DNA of 34,587 nucleotides from a virus: positions 1 to 34,587 of the IMG/VR virus record IMGVR_UViG_3300046474_000140; one strand, 5' to 3'. The stretch's first letter is position 1; each line of letters opens with the position of its first letter. A program made the position numbers and the translations under genes. Shown in pieces: positions 29,304 to 34,587 of this stretch. The notes beneath the pieces were generated by a model that saw only the letters and a list, made by a program, of their open reading frames with translations, was not told the origin of the DNA and made no database searches.

Positions 29304-29375
29304 TTACTTGAAGACTAGCGGGATGGCAAACTTGCCGACCAGCCAGACGATGCTAACGATGGTGACGATAGCCAT
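29304..29375 (-). CDS. 23-residue membrane peptide
   Basis: The ATG has a very good AAGGAGA site at six bases, in a leader much like the strong T7 gene 10 leader. The peptide, MAIVTIVSIVWLVGKFAIPL then VFK, is hydrophobic throughout and should sit in the membrane. It is the first gene after repeat A4. The start signal is the main evidence. Confidence 0.6.
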   Translation of the reverse strand: MAIVTIVSIVWLVGKFAIPLVFK

Positions 29376-29397
29376 TGGTATCTCCTTAAAAAGGTTT

Positions 29398-29411
29398 TCA
29401 TATAAGATACC
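29398..29411 (-). promoter_or_regulatory. leader motif shared with 4522-4535
   Basis: Minus strand GGTATCTTATATGA, identical over 14 bases to the copy at 4522-4535. It lies 20 bases after repeat A4 and 22 bases before the 23-codon gene. It may mark the transcript start or an mRNA 5' element. Confidence 0.4.
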
Positions 29412-29431
29412 AAGTTTTCCGCAAATAAAAG

Positions 29432-29457
29432 GAGCAGTTTTACGACATGCTCAGGTC
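29432..29457 (-). promoter_or_regulatory. family A repeat, copy 4
   Basis: Minus strand GACCTGAGCATGTC, then GT, then AAAACTGCTC, followed by CTTTTATTT. The inverted pair is intact. It lies upstream of the early-gene run led by the 23-codon membrane gene, 57 bases before that start. Confidence 0.65.
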
Positions 29458-29634
29458 GGAGGGTGGTACTAGTTACGCAAGAGACTTACGCTTTCACAAC
29501 ACTATGCTCGAAAGAATCGAGCGACAATACCGAGGAACTTGTCTCGGTACCTTAGTCTAATAGGATGGCTCCGCTATGGTCCCTGGGAGCTCTTTTAACT
29601 GAAGTGAGCGGGGGATCGACAACGTCCTATTAGA
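29458..29634 (-). ncRNA. gene-free stretch with several stems: candidate structured RNA
   Basis: This 177-base gap between the holin stop and repeat A4 has no ORF of note but can fold. The minus strand has CTAATAGGA (29625-29633) pairing perfectly with TCCTATTAG (29557-29565). It also has TACCGAG/CTCGGTA around an eight-base loop (29528-29549) and GCTCGA/TCGAGC around five bases (29506-29522). The first stem starts one base past the holin stop. It could be a 3' end structure, a processing site or a small RNA. Confidence 0.4.
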
Positions 29635-30102
29635 TCACTTGAACCAACTACCGACCTTGGAGACGATAGAAGGCTGTTTCGGTGGGGCCGGTGCTTGGGT
29701 AACACCCGAGGGAACACCGTTGTACTTCTCAAAGGACCTTAGGCCCGCAATACCGAGCATCGCAGTGACGATCGGATAGATTTGAGAAGGATCAATAACA
29801 GGGAGTTCGGTGAGGTGGAAGACAGCCTTGGCGATCGGTGCGATCATCCAGGTGTACGCCAATGAGGCACCACACGTCCAACCGATGAAGGGACGCCAGC
29901 CAGCGACGAAGAGATTCTCAGAAGCAGCCTCGATCTTGTCGATCTCAATCTGTCCCTGCAGGAGTTCCTGCTCTCTGACGGCGGCTTGGTCAGCCAGTTT
30001 CTGTAGCTCCAGTTCGAACTCTAGACGCTTGTCTGCGTCCGGGATGAATTTCCCAGCGAGGTCGGTGGCAGACTTGATGAGATCACCCAGGATAGGCGTC
30101 AT
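29635..30102 (-). CDS. 3TM-type holin (155 aa)
   Basis: The pattern fits the 3TM holin family (PF11351). It has a helical charged first half (residues 20-60), GWRPFIGWTCGASLAYTWM and a hydrophobic helix at about 68-93, and a second hydrophobic part IYPIVTAMLGIAGLRSFEKY with the family's R-S-x-E-K end (about 108-127). A Pro-rich tail follows. It makes the membrane hole that releases the lysozyme. It overlaps the lysozyme gene by 20 bases. Confidence 0.85.
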   Translation of the reverse strand: MTPILGDLIKSATDLAGKFIPDADKRLEFELELQKLADQAAVREQELLQGQIEIDKIEAASENLFVAGWRPFIGWTCGASLAYTWMIAPIAKAVFHLTELPVIDPSQIYPIVTAMLGIAGLRSFEKYNGVPSGVTQAPAPPKQPSIVSKVGSWFK

Positions 30103-30529
30103 TACCAGTCTCCATCATGGAAGCCAACTTAATGGCACGTCCCTTAACCTGTTTAGCCCACTTAGAGGAAAGAAGTCCAGCAGCGGCCTCCCTGTAGTGG
30201 CCAGTCCTGACGGCTTCAAGAGTGTTTCTGAATGAACGCAGTCCGTGCTGCTCATTACCGATGCCCATGTTGAAACACAGGTCGATCATGACACGCTGTC
30301 GAATGACGTCCAAGCCCCTCCACCAGGAAAGATGCTTGTCCAGGTCGCCTTCGACGCGCTTGATGTCATTCATCCAGAGATACTGAATCTCATCTTCCGA
30401 CAGACCTACATCGTCTAGATTTCGTCCGATGCCGATCGTCGTCTTACCAACGGTGTCCTCGTAAGGCTTGTTCTTTTTACCTTCGTTGAGCACCAGCTGG
30501 TTGTATAATTTCAACTGGTCTGGAGTCAT
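30083..30529 (-). CDS. T4-type lysozyme endolysin (GH24, 148 aa)
   Basis: The catalytic triad is in place: E16 (VLNEGKK), D25 (YEDTVG) and T31 (TTIGIGRN), with T4 lysozyme spacing. Later blocks, IDLCFNMGIG and AAAGLLSSKWAKQVKGRA, match the GH24 C-terminal helices. It cleaves the glycan backbone of peptidoglycan. There is no signal or anchor segment, so it needs the holin. The gene is 82 bases downstream of repeat B3. Confidence 0.95.
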   Translation of the reverse strand: MTPDQLKLYNQLVLNEGKKNKPYEDTVGKTTIGIGRNLDDVGLSEDEIQYLWMNDIKRVEGDLDKHLSWWRGLDVIRQRVMIDLCFNMGIGNEQHGLRSFRNTLEAVRTGHYREAAAGLLSSKWAKQVKGRAIKLASMMETGNDAYPG

Positions 30530-30607
30530 GATGCTCTTCTTAATTCTATAGGCACTAACGACTACGACAGCTCATGGTCGTCTGTGTAATAGGATCAGGG
30601 AGAGCAC

Positions 30608-30659
30608 CTAAGGGTTAAGTTAACGGGGTCACCGTAAGGCGAGCGCACTTAACCCTTAG
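30608..30659 (-). repeat. 12-base perfect inverted repeat enclosing repeat B3
   Basis: CTAAGGGTTAAG at 30608-30619 pairs without mismatch with CTTAACCCTTAG at 30648-30659, 28 bases apart. One arm is formed by the B3 element itself, so the promoter-like repeat can be hidden in a hairpin with sequence just past the WYL-like gene stop. There is no T-tract, so a simple terminator is unlikely. Confidence 0.75.
30611..30630 (-). promoter_or_regulatory. family B repeat, copy 3
   Basis: A perfect copy of the 20-base consensus, 82 bases before the lysozyme start. The position suits late expression of the lysis genes. Confidence 0.65.
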
Positions 30660-30670
30660 ACTCCCGCTGC

Positions 30671-30886
30671 TTAGCCGCGAACGTGCTTCACGGACTGGAG
30701 GTCCACACGGTCAATACGGAAAGTGCGATACTGCTTCTTGTTCACGTCCAGACCACGGATGTACACCTGCGCCTTTTCGACGTTGATGGTCAGACCCGTG
30801 AAGAGAACCTGGCGTTCCTCAAAAAGAATGCCACTCTCAGACGCGTAGTTAAAGGAGTATTCAGCACCGACATTCATGTTAAGCAT
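30671..30886 (-). CDS. standalone WYL-like domain protein (71 aa)
   Basis: The end KAQVYIRGLDVNKKQYRTFR-IDRV matches the WYL ligand-binding domain pattern (Y-x-x-G-x-D ... Y-R-T-F-R-x-D-R-I), and the first part FNYASESGILFEERQVLFT supplies the matching strands. WYL domains usually follow a DNA-binding domain and sense nucleic acids or nucleotides; here it stands alone. AAGG lies nine bases upstream. It is flanked by repeats B3 and B4, suggesting strong expression. Function unknown. Confidence 0.6.
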   Translation of the reverse strand: MLNMNVGAEYSFNYASESGILFEERQVLFTGLTINVEKAQVYIRGLDVNKKQYRTFRIDRVDLQSVKHVRG

Positions 30887-31116
30887 TGTAGTTGCCTTTC
30901 TCTAAAAGACTAAAGTGAGTCCCTCGAAGAGGGTTAAGTTAACGGGGTCGCCAAATCCGAACCTGAGTTAAATCAACGGGTTGCGGCCGGAGGCGACCCT
31001 CATGGACCGGCGCGAACCGGCCGTCTGGGTCTTCCCCTGCGCGACGGCGGGGCAGTCTCGGAGCGAACCCTGGACCGTCCCGCCAGCCACACCCTAAGGC
31101 CAGAAGTCACACAGCC
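30887..31116 (-). other. 230-base GC-rich gap with repeats and hairpins
   Basis: No gene is supported. It holds repeat B4, a degenerate B copy at 30965-30984, and an eight-base inverted repeat GGGTCGCC/GGCGACCC (30945-30952 with 30992-30999) whose arm includes the end of B4. A short CCCTC-GAA-GAGGG hairpin (30921-30933) and a GGCCGG/CCGGTC stem near 31013-31030 are also present. Base composition at 30985-31085 is much richer in G and C than the genes around it, as in the gap at 4580-4730. Confidence 0.55.
30930..30949 (-). promoter_or_regulatory. family B repeat, copy 4
   Basis: A perfect 20-base copy, 44 bases before the WYL-like gene start. Its upstream end takes part in an eight-base inverted repeat with 30992-30999. 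A second, degenerate copy lies 15 bases further upstream (30965-30984, minus strand reading GCAACCCGTTGATTTAACTC). Confidence 0.65.
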
Positions 31117-31121
31117 TTAGG
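31093..31121 (-). terminator. hairpin overlapping the tail-assembly gene stop
   Basis: CCTAAGGC pairs perfectly with GCCTTAGG around a 13-base loop, and the TAA stop lies inside the first arm. No T-tract follows, so it is a weak terminator at best or an RNA-stabilising end structure for the tail transcript. Confidence 0.4.
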
Positions 31122-31500
31122 TAGTCTCATACTCATAGCCAGGTGTCTCTGGCCATACAATGTCGAAAGTCTCGTCGTATCCGATCAAGAGAACATGAAG
31201 TGACCTCAGATAGGTCAGCCACAGAGACTTGCAAGATTCCGTCAGAGGGCTGTCTGGCATGATGGTCCACCGATGAGCGTCCAGCAGGTGGTCCCGACGA
31301 TTTCTCAGCTCAGACAAGATTGGCCTGGTTGGAGCCTTAGGCTTAACCTCACCAGCCTCAATATCATAGTACTGAGTCGCTGCATCAAAGTGACCCTCCA
31401 GGTGAGGCCTCGCGAGGTGCTCAGCAAGCTCCTCTGCGGGTCCGCTGATCATGGGTCCGAACTGGCCGTTTCCATAGTAGGGGGTGATTGTCAGGTTCAT
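31117..31500 (-). CDS. tail-fibre-assembly-chaperone-like protein (127 aa)
   Basis: The ATG at 31498-31500 has AGGAAG five bases upstream, inside the end of the tail gene. The C-terminal part, LRNRRDHLLDAHRWTIMPDS, then WLTYLRSLHVLL, then FDIVWPETP, follows the pattern of phage tail-assembly chaperones (R-x-x-R-x-x-L-L, W-x-x-Y-R-x-x-L-R, V-W-P-x-x-P). It directly follows the tail-tip gene, which fits a helper for its folding or assembly. Confidence 0.75.
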   Translation of the reverse strand: MNLTITPYYGNGQFGPMISGPAEELAEHLARPHLEGHFDAATQYYDIEAGEVKPKAPTRPILSELRNRRDHLLDAHRWTIMPDSPLTESCKSLWLTYLRSLHVLLIGYDETFDIVWPETPGYEYETT

Positions 31501-31502
31501 GA

Positions 31503-34500
31503 TCACTTCCTATACAGGGTTGCACGAACGTTCGCCTCATAGAAACGCACGTTAGGATCATTGTTGTTGAGGAAGTGGATTCCATATGTGTTCACCACAC
31601 CAGGCAGAGGACTCGTGTCTCTGAAGTTAAGCGAGTAAGTGCTCTTACCATTACGAGCCACCAGGTTGGAGTAGAGTTCAGGCAAGAGCTTGCCGTCATT
31701 CATCCTGAGACACCGAGCACCAACTCTGTCGTCAGCACTGCCGTTCCGCTCGAACACGATGACTCCATCAACCAGCACAACCTGAGACCCAGTTCCACCA
31801 GCGAGTATGCCGGTTGAATACTGGATCAGGTCAGAAAACTGCTCATAGTCCCCGAGACCTGGACCGACGAACGTGTAAGTTGACGGTGCCGTGAAGGTGT
31901 ACCTCCCCAGTCCATAACCCACGAACGCATAACCAGTCACCAGCTTCAGTGGGCAAAACCAGAGGTTAGTGTTACCATTGGCCCATCCTTCATAGTTGAA
32001 GTAGAAGCTGCTGGTCCTAGTGACAGCTAGGTCCTGGATCTTCTCAGTGACGATCCCGGAGTTCTCAATCTCGCTGGCCATCGCCACCGGCGTGATAGGG
32101 CCGATACGGAGAGAGGCTGGCGAGATGTTCCCAGAACTGTCCACAGACTTCAACCAATAGTAGTAGTCATTACCAACAGTAAGGCCTGTACGATGATAGC
32201 TACTGGACTTGGAAGGCTCTACAGCTGATGTCCCGAAGGGCTGCGAAGGAATAAGAGGGGCCGTCGCTTCGGCAGTGACTGAGGCCTCAAAGATCTGCAC
32301 ATGGGACAGATCAGCATCGGACACGTTGGTCCACTGGAGGTAGGCAGACTTTACCGACATACCTGAGGTGCCCAGGGTGGGTGCAGCAGGTACGGTGGTA
32401 TCCTTCGCCGACAGCTGGTTTGTCAGGGTCACATAAGAACCCTTATTACCAAACTTGTCGACCGCTCTCACCGTGTAGTCATACTGGACGTCGGGATCGA
32501 GCACCCAAGTGTGGCTCAGCGCACTGGTCTGGATGAATACATAGTCAATGGCGCTGGACTTCTTGAGACCAACCTCATAGTAGCTCAGCCCGGATGCACC
32601 TGCGGGCGCTACCCAAGTGAGTGTGCCTCGTGTCTCCACATTACCCGCAGGCAGTGTCGCAATAACGTAGGTCAGAGGTGTCCCAGGTAGAGTGGGAGCC
32701 CCTGGAAGCACCGCAGTCAGGTTCCTGGTCTTCGTGATGGTCAGTACCGACGTGACGGTCGTACCAAACGTGGCCACTGCTGTGGCTGTGATCACCACAC
32801 CATCGCCAGTACCAATAGCCGCCACAAACTGGGCGGAAGTCATGGTCACAGAGTCGCCAGTCGTGGCCGACAGGAAGCTGGCTGCAGTCAATGTCGTACC
32901 ATCCAATCGCTTCATTGACCACACGACAGGCGTGGGGCTGATGTTCTGCTTCCTGGCAGTCAGCGTGGTCGTCTGAGACGAAGGATTAGGCACATCAGTA
33001 TTGTCAAACGTGACAGACTGCCTACTGGCATCAATCTGGAGTGACGCTGAGTCGATGCTCTCCTCGACATAAGTCACATCCGCAGCGGCCGTGTAGATGG
33101 TCGAACTGCCAGTCTCATTGACTCGGACCTCGATACGCTTAGTCAGCGTGGTCGTGAACTGAGGCACTACCAGCGTGCTGGCTGTCTGTCCTGCCTGGAG
33201 GACACCATCAATGTACCACTTGTACTGCGGGCTGGAGAAGTTATACGGAGAGGCCGTCACTGTGATGCTGGCAGGATTGACGGTAGAGTCCGTCTTCCTA
33301 CGAACAAAGCCAGCGGCAGATTTTCCTAGAGAGACACCATGGAGCCAGTTGTGCGTCAGATCGACGGCCGTGGTGCGGTCGTTGAAAAAGCCCATAGCTG
33401 ACATTCGTCCGCCGATGCTTAGGGCGCGCACTCCGAAGAATGTGCTGGCGGCATTGATGGCAGGAAGCACGAAACTGTTAGTGGCTGAGCGTCCGATCTC
33501 ATTGAACACAGGGTGTCCATCGTCGTCTAGCGCATCCGATATAGGATTGAATGCATAGATGACGTAGCCTGCAATCTCATAGCCCGCTGAAGCAGACCAG
33601 CTGAGAATGCCAGAACTATTGGTACTTACACCCGTGGGTGGAGTATAGGCGATGTCAGTAGGAGGTGACATCCTGTTCTGATACAGAGACGGTGCCACGA
33701 CATAGACGTCGTCCTTGACATTCCAGGCCAGTTGTGTGTAGTCAAAGCGTGTCGCCGTGATCTCACACTCAGCATTCTCGTTGACCTTCACGGAGTCTAG
33801 TCTCAGATAGAGCGGTGAGATTCCGAATCCCAGAGACAGAGTGCTGCTAGTCAGCTTTATGAAGTCACCGGGCTCAGGATACTTAGTCTTGATCTTGTAG
33901 ATGAATTTGATACTGAATGCTGAGCGACTGGTCCTAACTAGCTCCTCGGCCTTAGCGAGGGCATGGTATGGGTCAGTGATGCCGTCCGAGAAGATGTCAG
34001 TTTCAAGCTCCAGATTGCCGTCCTCGGCATACATCGCATCATAGATGGTGCTGTCGTAGCTTACTAAAACGAAGTCACTGTACGTGGGCTCACGAGAGGA
34101 CCACAGGATGGTTGTGGCATTATCGATCTTGATCGCCGCACCCTTCTTGCTGACCGGATCATCATCGTTGATGCATGCTGCCACAATCTTGTAGAACTTG
34201 GTCTGACCGGCCACGCCAAGAGTGATGGAGTTCTTGTTCACACCATGCCAGTCGGTTCTGCTTCCAGTAAAGATCTGAAGGTCAGCAGCCCCTCCTGCAC
34301 GCTTAGTTTCATACACCGTCAGAGAGATGTTGTTGTCAGCAGTGTAGGTGACATCGTAGTTACCGGCCTTCTCGCCCTCAACCTTCATAAGCCAGGTCAG
34401 GGTGATCCCGTTAGCATCCGTGTCCCAGACTCCGTAGTTATTCAGCAGTCTACCACCAACCTTGTCCTCACCCCAGCTACCGTTAGGCAGACCGTAGCGG

Positions 34501-34587
34501 AAGCCGCCGATCCCCTTGTAATAGCTGTCGGTGACCTTCGGAGGCCAGCTAACACTGTCTTCCTTGAAGTTCTCAAAGGCGTTGTGG
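31503..34587 (-). CDS. J-type tail-tip/host-recognition protein, 5' end outside window
   Basis: The frame is open to the right edge, so the N-terminus is missing; 1,028 codons including the stop are visible. The first third (34587-33700) resembles the tip-attachment region of J-like proteins (GDFIKLTSSTLSLGFGISPL). Fibronectin-III-like domains follow near 33660-33370, 32700-32420 and 32390-32090 (GNDYYYWLKSVDSSGNIS), with a bacterial-Ig-like part near 33060-32720. The end carries Gly/Tyr-rich strands and probably contacts the host receptor. It indicates a siphovirus-type tail. Confidence 0.85.
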   Translation of the reverse strand, partial: HNAFENFKEDSVSWPPKVTDSYYKGIGGFRYGLPNGSWGEDKVGGRLLNNYGVWDTDANGITLTWLMKVEGEKAGNYDVTYTADNNISLTVYETKRAGGAADLQIFTGSRTDWHGVNKNSITLGVAGQTKFYKIVAACINDDDPVSKKGAAIKIDNATTILWSSREPTYSDFVLVSYDSTIYDAMYAEDGNLELETDIFSDGITDPYHALAKAEELVRTSRSAFSIKFIYKIKTKYPEPGDFIKLTSSTLSLGFGISPLYLRLDSVKVNENAECEITATRFDYTQLAWNVKDDVYVVAPSLYQNRMSPPTDIAYTPPTGVSTNSSGILSWSASAGYEIAGYVIYAFNPISDALDDDGHPVFNEIGRSATNSFVLPAINAASTFFGVRALSIGGRMSAMGFFNDRTTAVDLTHNWLHGVSLGKSAAGFVRRKTDSTVNPASITVTASPYNFSSPQYKWYIDGVLQAGQTASTLVVPQFTTTLTKRIEVRVNETGSSTIYTAAADVTYVEESIDSASLQIDASRQSVTFDNTDVPNPSSQTTTLTARKQNISPTPVVWSMKRLDGTTLTAASFLSATTGDSVTMTSAQFVAAIGTGDGVVITATAVATFGTTVTSVLTITKTRNLTAVLPGAPTLPGTPLTYVIATLPAGNVETRGTLTWVAPAGASGLSYYEVGLKKSSAIDYVFIQTSALSHTWVLDPDVQYDYTVRAVDKFGNKGSYVTLTNQLSAKDTTVPAAPTLGTSGMSVKSAYLQWTNVSDADLSHVQIFEASVTAEATAPLIPSQPFGTSAVEPSKSSSYHRTGLTVGNDYYYWLKSVDSSGNISPASLRIGPITPVAMASEIENSGIVTEKIQDLAVTRTSSFYFNYEGWANGNTNLWFCPLKLVTGYAFVGYGLGRYTFTAPSTYTFVGPGLGDYEQFSDLIQYSTGILAGGTGSQVVLVDGVIVFERNGSADDRVGARCLRMNDGKLLPELYSNLVARNGKSTYSLNFRDTSPLPGVVNTYGIHFLNNNDPNVRFYEANVRATLYRK

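Overview
The window is a compact piece of a tailed bacteriophage genome (class Caudoviricetes). Every convincing protein gene and both tRNAs lie on the minus strand, so transcription runs from high to low coordinates. Genes are tightly packed, and many start/stop pairs overlap as ATGA, TGATG or TAATG. The replication set is T7-like: a single-subunit RNA polymerase, family A DNA polymerase, primase-helicase, 5'-3' exonuclease, gp2.5-like SSB and ATP-dependent ligase. The tail gene at the right edge, however, is a long J-type tail-tip protein with fibronectin-like domains. That points to a siphovirus-like particle combined with a T7-like core, a mosaic known from phages such as Xp10. The host is probably a Gram-negative bacterium, inferred from the T4-type lysozyme plus 3TM holin and the J-type tail tip. 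I cannot name a genus.

Layout in transcription order. (1) 34.6-31.1 kb: tail-tip protein (its start lies outside the window) and a small tail-fibre-assembly-like protein. (2) 30.9-29.6 kb: a standalone WYL-like domain protein, endolysin and holin, with regulatory repeats in the gaps. (3) 29.4-25.3 kb: a run of small, probably early genes, including several membrane peptides, a winged-helix-like protein and a 2H phosphoesterase that resembles the anti-CBASS protein Acb1. (4) 25.3-21.7 kb: RNA polymerase, two conserved phage proteins and SSB, closed by a strong terminator. (5) 21.7-15.1 kb: a DUF5664-type dNTP pyrophosphohydrolase, DNA polymerase, a 2OG-Fe(II) oxygenase-like protein, a MazG-like protein, a YfbR-like HD phosphohydrolase, exonuclease, a GIY-YIG-like nuclease and primase-helicase. 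(6) 15.1-7.7 kb: class I ribonucleotide reductase (nrdA, nrdB), dCMP deaminase, ligase and a nucleotidyltransferase-fold protein. (7) 7.7-3.1 kb: small conserved proteins, a DHH phosphoesterase, a GNAT acetyltransferase, an abundant-looking three-repeat protein, and a terminator. (8) 3.0-0 kb: more small genes, an MBD4-like glycosylase, tRNA-Arg(UCU) and tRNA-Thr(UGU), and an ORF running off the left edge.

Together the genes describe a lytic phage that makes its own polymerase, rebuilds the host nucleotide pool (RNR, dCMP deaminase, HD, MazG, DUF5664), replicates with a T7-style replisome and probably carries counter-defence functions. Two families of short intergenic repeats stand 30-95 bases upstream of selected gene starts. 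Family A has four copies and dyad symmetry. Family B has four good copies plus one degenerate copy. They look like the phage's promoter or control elements and are the most distinctive non-coding feature. No database search was possible; family assignments rest on motif recognition.
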